This document shows, in pieces, positions 39,300 to 50,182 of a DNA stretch of 64,000 bases (position 1 is its first letter; every line of letters starts with the position of its first letter). Source of the DNA: Strigops habroptila (Eukaryota; Chordata; Aves; Psittaciformes; Psittacidae). The position numbers were made by a program, and so were the translations under genes. The DNA lies in contig NC_046360.1 of NCBI RefSeq assembly GCF_004027225.2, positions 3,522,001-3,586,000 on the forward strand, in the 5' to 3' direction. Below the pieces are notes generated by a model. The model made no database searches, had not been told where the DNA came from, and was given only the letters and a program-made list of their open reading frames with translations.

Positions 39300-39476
39300 G
39301 TCTCCGCTGGTCCATACCGTGCGGACGGCTCCATGATGCACCCAGCCCGAGGGGTCCCGCCTTCCCGTGAGGCAGCCCCGCTTCCCGCCCCTTCCCGTTG
39401 CCATGGCGCCGCGCTGTCGCCGCAAGATGGCGGCCGGGCGGGAGCCGGCCCCGCGGCGCGGCCCTCCTTAGGCGCC
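39300..39476 (+). promoter_or_regulatory. TCTN2: TCTN2 CpG-rich promoter and 5' UTR with YY1 motif
   Basis: A short CpG-rich stretch surrounds exon 1. AAGATGGCGGC at 39424-39434 is an exact YY1 consensus, usually found just downstream of transcription starts. That places the likely start between about 39340 and 39420. Confidence 0.65.
39403..39471 (+). CDS. Upstream ORF in the TCTN2 5' leader (22 codons)
   Basis: The ATG at 39403 has a good context (GCCATGG). A second in-frame ATG at 39427 lies inside the YY1 motif. The reading frame MAPRCRRKMAAGREPAPRRG continues two residues and stops at 39469-39471, 5 nt before the TCTN2 start. Whether the first ATG is transcribed depends on the unknown transcription start. 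The peptide itself shows no recognisable feature. Confidence 0.45.
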   Translation: MAPRCRRKMAAGREPAPRRGPP

Positions 39477-42400
39477 ATGGAGGCTGCTTTCCTCGGGGCG
39501 CTGCTGCTGCTGCTGCTGCTGCTGGCGGCACCCTGCCCCGGGCAGCGCGCTGGGGACCCCGGTGGGTGCAGCGCGTCAGGGCCGCGGTGAGCGGCGGCCT
39601 CCCTGTGGGCCAGGGGGAAGCTGCTGAGGGAAGGGGGATAAAAGGGCGGGCGGGTGTGGGGAAGGGGTCGGAGAAGGAAAGGGGGAGCTGCTTATGTTGG
39701 ACCTTTCTTGGTGCAATCTGTAAAGGAAATTCCAATGGAACTCCCAACTTGGAGCCCTAAACTTGAAACTCTCTCCACATGCTGAGGGATTAGTCTGCAA
39801 TTAGTGTATCACAGGTAGCAGTACACCTTCATGTGTACATCGTGATACCCTTCACGGCTGTGAGGGTTAAAAGTGTAAACTGAAGTCAGCAAGAAATGAT
39901 AAATATATTGTTTTATATATTTAAATGATAAATATATTGCCTGTCCCGTGTGTATCTGCATGGGCCAGTAAGAGCTGCAGTCTCCTGCCGTAATGTTATT
40001 CTACTGGGTATTTACTGAGCATCTTGGCAGATGCAAACTTGTGGTATAGAAAGCTATGGTGAACCCACTGCTCTGGCACTTTGCATGAATGTAGATACAA
40101 TCCTGCATTAGGCATCACGAGATAGTTTTGTTCTATTTGTGACAATTTATATGTTTTACAGATGTTACCTTTTCCACGTAGCATGCGTAAAGACTTATTT
40201 CTTTCTCTCTTTTTCAGTCTTCCAGCCTTCATTTATCCATATGTCAGGGCCCAGAGTCAATTTGTTATTTCTTGGAAATTCTTCAGGAGTTAATTTCTCT
40301 CTCTTTTTAAGTCCTAGAGATGAAGAGACAGGTAAGAACACTCCTCCCCCTTCTCTCCAGTAGTATGTAAATAAATGTTTGAATTATTAATATTTCTTGA
40401 CAATAAAATTACTGCAGAAATGCACTTCTTTTAGTGCTTTGATAGTTACTGAAATAGGAACTCCAAAGGACTTCTGCTGATTAAGCCCTTACTCTTCTGT
40501 TGACTCCATGTCAGCTGGGCCTGAGAATGTGCCTACCTGAAGGCACAAGAGGAGTTTAAATGTACTTCTTATTTCCCAGTCTTTTCAAAATGACAGTGGA
40601 ATACTTTGCAATTTTTATTTTGATACAGGAATATTGCAACTTGCAAGTTGCAATGGAAGTGAAAGAGCTGCTGATTGGAATTTGAACGTAACACGTGGTA
40701 TGGTATGTAAAATACTGATTCTTGCCTAAAATGGGATGGATTGAACTATCATATATTAAGGGTTAATGAAATACTAGCAAAATGTTGAAGTACTAATAAC
40801 TCAGTTTGAGTATCTTGCCTTTGTGTGGGTGCCCTTCCTGGAGTTTGCTGAGCTGCAGCTTTGACACCGATTTCTTCTTGTCCTCCCCCTCTCCAGAATT
40901 GCCTGTACCTCCTGGTTGTCTGTAGCATTTGAGACTGTTTCAGATCTGCTGGAAAGAGATAATAGAAATAAAAAATAGTACTTTTAACCAGCATGAGCTC
41001 TGGAACATCTATATTCATTAGACTTGTCTTCAGTGTTATGTTATACATAATACTTTAGGGGTTTTATCAGCTCTGCAGTTACTCTAGTTTTTAGCTGAAG
41101 GTAGCTGTAAAAACTGAAACTCACTTTTCAGTATTTGTTCTTTTCTTTAGAACTGTGCATGTGATTTCTGAGGTAACAATCTGTGTGTGTGCCTTAAAGT
41201 TCTGTGCACAGTTCGTATCCTCTCTGTATTTGCATATCCTAGTAGCAGGCCCTTTGTCATTCCACTCTCAACAAATATTCATTTTTATATAGGAAGCATA
41301 TCATTGCATTGTAGCACTGACGAAACACAGGGATACTAAAACTTCTCTTTCAGAAGCTGATGAGTGGTCTAAAGAAGAGTAATTTAATACAAGCCGTCAA
41401 AGCTGTCAAACTTTATTCTGCATTTTTTTCAGAACATTTCCAAACTGACTATAAGCTTGACTAGAAACCTGCAGATGTGTTTGCCAAATGCCACTGACTG
41501 CTGCACAACACCTCTTTGCGTGGTTGAGGCACTCCAGGTTTTAGCTTGCCGTGATTCGGTGATGTTGGCGCGTCTCCTGGTTCAAGCTGAAATATATGCC
41601 AACTCTTCCTTTACAGGAAACGTGTCAGGTGAGTGTTTAGGTGTGCTAAAGAAGAAATGGCATTTTGGTGGTTCTTTTCCTCTAGATATGAAAAAAATAT
41701 AATAATTGGGATGTGGGCAGCAGTAAGAGATACTGAATAATCGTTAATGGAATTTAACAGAAGGTTTGTACACAGAATGCAATGCACGTGGTCTGTTTAT
41801 TTGGATTTCTGTCCATTTAATCTGATTTTATCTTCTTTTTTAATTCTCTTACAGAAAATGCTACTATCATCCCAAACCAGGTGTTTCAGCCCTTGGGCTC
41901 TTGTCCTTGTGACTTGACAGCTGAAGCTTGTGATGTTCGTTGTTGCTGTGACCTGGTACTTACTTCATGTTAAACTTTGAAGAGTTTTAAAAATTTCTAG
42001 GTTCTTTCTATAGCCTGGGGGAGAAAGAGGTTCTGAATGGGGTTCAGACTAGATAGGTCTAGAGGGCTTGTTTGGCTATTACAGTGTTCAGTAAATATGA
42101 CCTTTCTCTACAAAATTGGTTTGATTCACCTACAAGTGTGGCTATAGTGCCAATGGTAGTGCAGTTCCTGTGCTAAAGAGTGACCTTTCTTTTCCCTTTC
42201 AGGAGTGTACACCAGACTTGAAGCAGTTATTCAATAAATCATGTTTCACTGGAGTGTTCGGTGGGGATGTCAACCCACCTTTTGATCAGCTGTGCTCTTC
42301 TCAATCAATGGAATATATCCCTGATTGGTTTCCCTTCCTTTGTGTACAGTCTTCTCTTAACAATACACCATTTCTTGGCTACTTTTATCATGGCTCTATG

Positions 42401-45400
42401 TAAGTCTGAAGAAATTTATTTTCTCAACACATGCATTAAGCATGCTACTGAAAATAGAAGCTGCTTTTATACTTTACTTTGAAATTAGAATTTGAGGGTG
42501 TGAACTTTAAATGCAAATGGAGAAATGTCATTGGTACTGTATGAAAACATGGGACATGAAAGCAAATGTATAATTATTGGTGTGAGGTAGAGGTTTAATT
42601 TTTAAACTTGCTTGCAGTTCTACGCCCAAAGTTCCTTCATTTAAGATCTCTTTACAACCTTCTCCTGGGAAACTTTTCACTGGTTACAGTCAAGGAGATC
42701 CAATTATGACAGAAGAAAATGAATATTTTACCATTCCCCAGGTAATCACTTCGTGTTTATGAGCTTTTGATTTCTCTTGGTTTGTTTGATATTCTCTGTA
42801 TATCACACTCCTTATGGCTTTGTAACCAGATTCTGCAGCGTGCTGTTGTGAAGTGGAGGAATATATTTTTTTTTAAACCAAAAAAGGCATAAAATCATTA
42901 TTAAAAGTAAACATTATCCTTCCTGATCTCCCTGTCCATCTCCCCAAACCATAATGTCTTCATTATTTCAAGAGGTACAAGCAAGCTTGGCATCCCAATT
43001 AGTAGTTTATGACTTACCATTTCACTAACAGTCTTCAAATGAAAAGCAAGAGGCTAGAACAATGTCCAACGTCCTTCTTTCTGTTGAACCACCTGCAGCA
43101 ATCCATGGCCGGACAGTGTGTTGTAAATGCCCCTGTGGCGTATCTCCAGGACTTTGATGTCAGATGCCTTACCAGTCTAGCATCTTATGAGGAAGGACTG
43201 CCCCATGACGTGAGGGTAAACAGTGGTGCTGGAGGTATGCTGCATAAACCCAAACAGAAGTGGGGCTTATGTTTCTCAGAGCTGCTAGAACAAAACCCTG
43301 AGGGCTGTTGACATAGTAGCTACATCTCAGTTATCTCGTGGCTGTAGTTCAGCATTTGGGGATGTTCTGTTCCAGTTTCTGATGCCTTTCTGTCCCACCA
43401 TTTCCCAAGATTTAGGATATAAGAAATAGTGGGATTGGCCTTTGTTTCCCATTTATCTGTTTCTGGTGACTCATACTGGTTATGGCCTGAGGTGACAGAA
43501 CAGCATCCCTCCCGCTTTCTGTTTCCAGGCTGCAGAGCCCTTTTCCTGTCAAGAGGGTGCAGTATCATCATTCTAGAATTAGTGAGAAGTGGTTACTTTC
43601 TGCCTTATGAAAGCATATACTTATGAAGTGTCATTTTGGAGTTTGAGATGATTACCAGCATGAAAATAATGTATTTTATGTCATTGTATAAGTCCCAGCG
43701 ATAACTAACTATGCTCTCAAAATACAGAACTCCTTTGGTCTTTTACCAGTATTAATTTTCTGAATAGTTTTCTACTCAGTGGTCATAACAAGGGTTCCAC
43801 TTGGGATGTGAAAACAGTGCATCTGTCTCATTAGTCAGGAATACTGCAGTGTTTGTTTTTCATTCTCAGACTTCATCCAACAAAATGTTGTCTATAGGAA
43901 CATCACCGACACGGGCAAATTCATCACTGAAAGTGGTATGTCTCTTCCATTTAATAAATATGTTTCTTACCTAACCTGGGCTATATAAGAAATAGACTAT
44001 TTTGATGCCTAGAATGTTTACCTGCTGCAATTCTTAGGAAGGATCTTGTGTGTTATTGAATACTCAAGAAGTAAACTGTTTGGCTTACTGCAAAGCAGCG
44101 AGTACTTAGTTTACCCCAACTTCATTTAAAGTTGGTTAAGAAATCAAGTCCTTTAGCTTGTATTAAAAGTAATTTTTGAGAAGAAAAAAGTCCAAACAAA
44201 CAAAACCCCAAAGCTATAAAGAATGCTTTAAAAAAAATCCCCAAGAAGAACACGTAAGTGGGATGGGCAGCGTAAGCAGATGGACGTGTGTCTGTTTTGT
44301 AATCTCTTGTGCCATTTGAAGGGCCTTTGTCAGCCAGTGAAGCAGTTATTTGATGTAGAACAGTGGCTCCCACTCAGTAGGAGGATAATGCAGCACAAAT
44401 GAAACTAATGGAATCCAAGCTAATGCATTTTTCTGGGCAGTGATAGCTGCCTGGGAGGGATGAGATGAAAGCAGGGGGAGAGCAAAGAACTGCATCAGCT
44501 GGTGAAGTCTGGTGCTGGGCTCTTCTGGAGAGGTTTAGGTACAAAAGACCTGGAACCATTGATGTTAAAGCATTGAGAAGCTAATGGATTGTACTGTTAC
44601 ACTGTCCTAATAAGATGGGACTTTAACAGTGAAATGAATAATCAAGAAGAGGAATGTTTTAGTTCTCCGGATTTCCCAGAACTTTTTAACATGTTCTTTT
44701 TCAGCTCCAGTAACACAGCTTTCTAATTAGCAGCGCTTTTCATTATGGCCTTTTCTTTTCTTCTGACAGAAAGTCTTCCTACTGCTGAGGTTCTGTGTCA
44801 AAATGTAACTTTTGCAGAGCATTATACGTTCATTTGGAAAGACAAGAACATAGAGCAAGTGAATGTCACAGTCTTCCTCGGCAGTTTATGTGATGGAGGT
44901 ATCATGAAATTTCTCTTACAGTTTTTGATGTTTTTTTTTCTTCAACATAGGAAATCTGTGATAGAATCTCTTACTTACTAATAATACTTAAAAAGAACTT
45001 CCCCTGGGCTCTGGAAAGAAAATTTATGGGGCTGATTTTCATTAATTCGTATTATTTTGAACTTTGTGTTACTAATGAAGGATGGACAGTTGCACCCTAC
45101 ATAGAACATACTTTATGCCAATTTACAGCATATTTTTGCTAATTTACTGATTTAAAAGTAAAGTCAGACATTTTTTCTTTTACCAGAAATACTGACCCAG
45201 AGATTCACCGTCCAATTTCTAAGTTTAGAGAGCACTAATACAACAGAACTGTTTGGGAATCCAGGTATTAATACTTTATTTTGCCTCTTACAGTAAAAAG
45301 AATTCATACTGTACAGATTATTATCAGTGACTGTGTTTTATATCTGGTTTATACTTTATGTTGCTAGCCCCGACCTTCCTGCCTCAATGCACTGCCATTG

Positions 45401-48400
45401 TAATAACTGGGATTGGTTCTGAGGCTTTTGTTGTATAGATATTGATTCCTTAAAGGGAGGGTATTCCCACTGTAATGGAAATGGCTGTTCATTTACTTCA
45501 AGAGTAATGACATTTATTATTAAAACAATGCTAATGCTTATAGATTCTTTTACAGTGCTCAGGATTTACCTTTTTATGTTTAGGTTATCAAGTTGGAAAA
45601 CCAGTGAGAGCTGCAAATCTGAATGCTTCTGATACTTCTGGGAGCCTAAACATTTGGCAGCCAGGTACTTGCTTGTGAGTTTGCAACTTCAACTGTAGTT
45701 AATGCTAAAATGTTGTAAGGATTTTCTTTTGGCTTTGTTTGGTTGTGGTTTTTTGTTTGATTGGGGTTTTTTCACTTATTTCAGTGAAGAACCTCTGCCA
45801 AATTTTGCTTTTCTAGACTATTCCTTCTAGACTATTCCCTAGCCTTTGTTCAAAACTCAGTGGTAAGCCTCTGATGCTTTCTTGGGAAGTTTAAGTTGAA
45901 TAAGCTTGTATCTGTCTTTGAATTATACCACTTGGTGTTTTGCATTCTACTGCTTGATATTTTTGCACAAAATTGAAAGCTAGAAATTGAAAGGTTGTCA
46001 GAGGAAAGCTCATATAAGATGTTTTCATTTCATAGCTGGCAGAGGTTTATGTACATCAGCAACTCATACACCAGTTATATTCGGGCTGGATTCGCTCTCT
46101 GGGTGCACTCTAGAAGTTGGAATTGATGAAGATTGCAGGCTTTTAAGGTGAGCTGTGTAGGCTGAATTGTTTTTCCCTGCATCCCTTTGGTTGCTTATTA
46201 CATGATTGTCTACAAGTGCTTACTGTCAGCACTGTTGCATTCATTTTAAATGTTCGTGGATGCATTTCAGCTTTCTGTAGTTGATAATCTCACTTTATTT
46301 TAAAAGGGAAATTATAATAATGGCTTCACTTGGATCTCTCTGTATTCAAATGAGGATTATGTTGGGGTGGCATGCTTTGCTCTTTCTTCCCTCCAACAGA
46401 TGACTCAATAGTTCAAGTTTGTTTTTGTTGAGTAATAACATCTTTCAGAGGAAACTGACCTTATGATACAATAATATTGGAACCCAAAGTGGTCAGCAGT
46501 ACAGATTTACTTTTTGTCTAATCTCACATTCTTATTTTGCAGAGGAAATGTAACTGAGAAATTGAATTCATTAATACAAGCTACTCATATTGGAAAGAGA
46601 GACAATTCAAGTGACAGTGATGTAAATGACTGGGTGAAAATTATACGTAAGTGAGATTTGTGGGGTTGTTTATAGTCGAAATATGCCCATACAATGAATA
46701 GAGCGTCTCAAAACCAAAATGTAACTCCAAATGCCTGAAGTTACTGGGTTTGTGTGTCTGGATCCATTCATCCATCCATATATGCATACACATACATAAC
46801 TCAAGATATACATGGATACTGCACTAATGTGTTTTCTACTGGCAACCTATACGCATATGACTTAGTTCTCTGATTATAAAGTACTCCTTTATGTGCATTT
46901 TATAGCTAGAAAACATTTTCTTTCTGTGTTCCTCTTTGACAGTTACCAGTATTTCACTGGAAAATACAATGTTTTCCATAATACTTCCATTTAAATAACT
47001 CCATTCTCCTCCGTAGGTCTTGATCCATTTGATTCTGATATCAATGTGAGCACTGGAAGCTTCAAAGGCATTTGTCCAGATATTCCTGCAAACCTGAATA
47101 TTCGCATCATCTTTGCTGAAGTGGGTGCAGTACAAGGGATTCCCCAGCAAGAGATTCTTGCTGTGCAGATCAGGTAGAGTCGTGTCTCTGGCTATTTGAC
47201 AGATAAATGTTTTATTCTGAGCTGTGCTTACCTCACACATCCAGGTTAAATTTTACAAACAAAAGTGTTATTTTGTTATTTCTAACTTTTACGTGCCTTT
47301 TATTTGTACAACGCGGATTCCTTTGATCACCACCAGGTTTGCCTTTCTCCCTCTGAAATGAAAATGAAAGAAAATAATGAAAAGTAGATAATCTTTCTAC
47401 TTTGCTGAAATATTAAATAAAATCTAGAAGCTGCCAGTAGTAGGCATATGCAAGGCATTCCATCCGAATGTTTTAATTTCTTGTCACATGGTGGAAGTGA
47501 CAACATTGTCCTGTGTTCTGGCTTACCCCAATGCAGAGCTCTTGAGAGCTGTGGTAAATGCTTTATTCTTTCCCAAAACAGGGAATTCTCACTTTACAAA
47601 CACTTCCCCACCCAAATCAATCCCAATCAAATAAGTAGATCCTGTTCCATTTTACTTCATTTCCAGACTTTACAAGTTCTCCCCCTGTATGGTGTTGAAG
47701 GTACAGAGATCATCAACCTCCTCCTAAATACTGTGTATTTTGTCCTTTCATGGTTATTTTTAGGCTCTAAATTTCCATTGACACCCCTCAAGTAATAGTT
47801 ATGCACATTCTTGCAGTTACTCAACAGTGATATGGCAATTCCAGTGTGGGCTTACCTGTGAAAACAGCACCAGCTTTCTTCCCATCACTGCTGCTGTTCA
47901 GTTTATTGAAGTGCCAGCTCAGCCACCCGTTCCAATGACAAGGTAATTTCTGTAACAACACTGATACTTGCCATTATGTTAAGCAGATTTAGTGTGAATA
48001 GCGTTGATCAAAAGGTTACTTTGGATTGGTGGAATAAAGAGAGCAAGAAGACCTGGTTCAGTGATTTAATGAGTAACAATTCTGATAGTGACAATCTTCC
48101 CTCAGGAGCATGAAGAACATGAAGACCTGTAAATTACTCTGGGGAGCTGTAATTTGGTTTTAGCAGAAAAGCTTCTGTGGTGCTTACTTGAGTGGGTAAG
48201 GGGTGCTGAGTGCAGCTCCCAAACTATCCATTGTCTGAAAATGTTCATCACAAAATCACTAAAAATGACTGAAATGGAGTACAGGGAGGCTCCTGGTTTT
48301 GTTAGAGAAAAGTCACAAGAGAATAACAAGAAGCTTGTGGTTTAGTTCTGTTTTTTTCCTGTAACCTGGATGCTTTTTCTCTCTTGTTTTTTCCACTTGT

Positions 48401-49205
48401 GCTGTTCTTTGGTGCTGTAGTTAATACACATGGCTTTTATGTTGGTGTGTTAATACACCTGCTTTTATGTGTGGTGGGTTTTTTTTCTAGATCTCAGACT
48501 AATTCTTGGGCAGAATTTGACTGCAATCGAAATGATGTCTGCTGGCCCCAACTTTTTTATCCAGTGACACGGTTTTACACAGGTAAAAATAATAGGCCAT
48601 GTGGAATGCCATGAACTGGCTGCTAGATGTGTGGAGTTCAGCCTGAAAGGATGCTTTATAGCAGGGAATTAACATTTCTCTTTTAGAAAGCATGGTCCAA
48701 GAGGTCTGTTTAATTTTTTTCTTGATAATGCATTAATTTCTAAGTTAGACTCCTGAAAAGATAATTACTGGAAGTGTAGAACTGTGGTGGATTGTGTCTC
48801 ATGGGAGACTGTAGATTAAACGTCTGGCATTTCGAAGGGCATCAAAGCACTTGGACTCTGTACTGGGAGCTGCATGGTCTGAGGCAACTGCTGTGTTTGT
48901 TATCTGCACAACTTTAGCGACTAAAGTTACACAAAGTATGAAGTTTGATAAGTATGAAGCATCTTACTTCCTTGCTTCGTGCTGCATTGTTCAGGCTATA
49001 CACATACTTTAATCTGTTTCCTTTGGGTGGTTGTTTAAAATTTAGCACTCGTATGCTTATACTTTTTTTTCCTTCCTTTCTTTTTGCAGGAGAACCGTAT
49101 TCCCAGTGTCTTGCTAAAGGCCTGTCATTGGCATTCCTTGTTTTACTTGCAGCAATTATGAGTAACCCTTGGTTTTCCAAAATTTGGAACAGTTGCTTGG
49201 TTTAA
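39477..49205 (+). CDS. TCTN2: TCTN2, tectonic-2, ciliary transition-zone protein, 695 aa
   Basis: Eighteen coding exons join in frame: 39477-39561, 40218-40331, 40629-40702, 41433-41628, 41855-41955, 42203-42399, 42618-42741, 43099-43234, 43870-43935, 44770-44898, 45187-45264, 45584-45664, 46036-46147, 46543-46646, 47017-47173, 47817-47942, 48491-48582 and 49090-49205. The product is 695 aa (human 697). A signal peptide contains eight leucines in a row, all encoded by CTG (39501-39524). The body has the tectonic family cysteine pattern ([20 protein letters not shown], ending about residue 192) and the conserved [21 protein letters not shown] single membrane span lies near residues 669-686. 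Family role: part of the MKS/tectonic complex at the ciliary transition zone, needed for ciliary membrane composition and Hedgehog signalling. The N-terminal third is much less conserved than the rest. All donors are GT. Confidence 0.97.
39501..39524 (+). repeat. TCTN2: (CTG)8 coding microsatellite in the TCTN2 signal peptide
   Basis: Eight perfect CTG codons encode an octaleucine core in the signal peptide. Length variation here would only change the hydrophobic core length. Confidence 0.95.
39562..40217 (+). other. TCTN2 intron 1
   Basis: GC-rich at its start and AT-rich later, with a duplicated AAATGATAAATATATTG unit near 39900-39940. No gene is seen. Confidence 0.7.
43936..44769 (+). other. 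TCTN2 intron 9
   Basis: This 834-bp intron runs from AGTG|GTATGT to TTCTGACAG|AAAGTC. It has no coding potential and I recognise no repeat. The other TCTN2 introns over 300 bp (2, 3, 8, 11, 13, 14, 15, 16, 17) likewise show nothing beyond the small tandem duplications listed. Confidence 0.65.
45811..45838. repeat. Perfect 14-bp tandem duplication in TCTN2 intron 12
   Basis: TTCTAGACTATTCC occurs twice in direct succession. Confidence 0.85.
48420..48477. repeat. About 30-bp diverged tandem duplication in TCTN2 intron 16
   Basis: Two adjacent units begin GTTAATACAC and continue GCTTTTATGT...GGTG. They lie just before the exon 17 polypyrimidine tract and acceptor. Confidence 0.75.
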
Positions 49206-49726
49206 AAATGCTGATTTAAGAAGAACCATTTTTGTTAATATTTTAAATACTTCTGGGTAAAATGTATGGATAAATATGCTTGGATTTTGTAGACATTTTA
49301 TATAAACATTTAAAGATACATAAAATGAATACTCTTACGGTATACAGAAAATGGTTGTGTTATTTAAAAACAAATGTAGCAGAGTGATTTTTTTAAGCAC
49401 AAGACACTGGATTTGGAGCAGGAGAGTGGAGGTGGCGGTGGCTGCCAGCCCAGAGCCCACCGTGGGGCTGGGGTCCTCCTCATGCGTGGCTCTCTGTCCT
49501 CTCAAGCTTGTTCTCTTCTCTGGGTGTAGCAGGTCAAGGTGACAGTCCCTTCCACAGTAAACCCCTGATACCACCTGGTTTTGGAGCAGTGGATGGATTG
49601 TTCATGCTTTTGAAGAGCAGTAATGCTTCAGATGTTTTCATGTATTGATCTGTAACTCTTTTCCAGTTAATGCTTTGCACTGGCAACCCCTGTGTGATCT
49701 GAGCAACACGGTAGAGAAAACATTTA
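49206..49726 (+). other. TCTN2: TCTN2 3' UTR and flank
   Basis: I find no canonical AATAAA soon after the TCTN2 stop codon. The closest AT-rich variants are GATAAA near 49269 and TATAAA at 49301-49306, so the 3' end is uncertain. The remaining DNA up to the CR1 copy has no coding potential. Confidence 0.5.
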
Positions 49727-49972
49727 ATAGAATCCCAGACTGGTTTGGGTTGAAGGGACCTTAACGCTCATCCAGCTCCAACCCCCTGCCACGGGCAGGG
49801 ACACCTTCCACTAGAGCAGGTTGCTCCAAGCCCCTGTGTCCAACCTGGCCTTGACCACTGCCAGGGATGGGGCAGCCACAGCTTCTCTGGGCACCCTGTG
49901 CCAGCGCCTCAGCACCCTCACGGGGAGGAACTTCTTCCTAGGGTCTCGTCTCCATCTACCACCTTCCTCTCT
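49727..49972 (-). mobile_element. CR1 LINE 3' fragment upstream of ATP6V0A2
   Basis: Reverse-complement CR1 tail starting AGAATCCCAGACTGGTTTGG and running through the GGCAGGGACACCTTCCACTA block to AGGAACTTCTTCCTAGG and a CTCCATCTACCACCTTCC end. It lies on the minus strand, is 5'-truncated, and its right end meets the CpG island of ATP6V0A2 about 210 bp before that start codon. Confidence 0.92.
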
Positions 49973-50182
49973 CCTCCTTTACCTCGGGAGGCCGCCCCCC
50001 GGGCTCCCGCCGCCTCAGCCCCGCCCCCCGGAAGCAGCTGTCGGCGCTGCCGGCGGCGGGCTGGGCCGCTGCGCTCCGCCATGGCCGCCGGGCCGCGGGC
50101 TGCCGCCGCACACCGCTCCGCGCCGCCCCGGCGCCCGCCGCGCTGAGCCGAGCCCCGCCGCCGGCCCCCGCCGCAGCCCGCC
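49973..50182 (+). promoter_or_regulatory. ATP6V0A2: ATP6V0A2 CpG-island promoter and 5' leader
   Basis: The sequence becomes extremely CpG-rich immediately after the CR1 fragment and stays so to about 50420, covering exon 1. No TATA box is visible, and the transcription start cannot be fixed. Confidence 0.7.
50081..50146 (+). CDS. Upstream ORF in the ATP6V0A2 5' leader (21 codons)
   Basis: An ATG in a strong context (CCGCCATGG) opens a 21-codon frame beginning MAAGPRAAAAHRSAPP and ending at TGA 50144-50146, 36 nt before the main start. It is in a different frame from the main ORF. It would matter only if transcription starts upstream of 50081. Confidence 0.45.
   Translation: MAAGPRAAAAHRSAPPRRPPR

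Noticed and set aside
39178-39747. A 189-codon minus-strand ORF over the TCTN2 promoter
   Set aside because: It is a GC-driven shadow of the CpG island, with no family resemblance.
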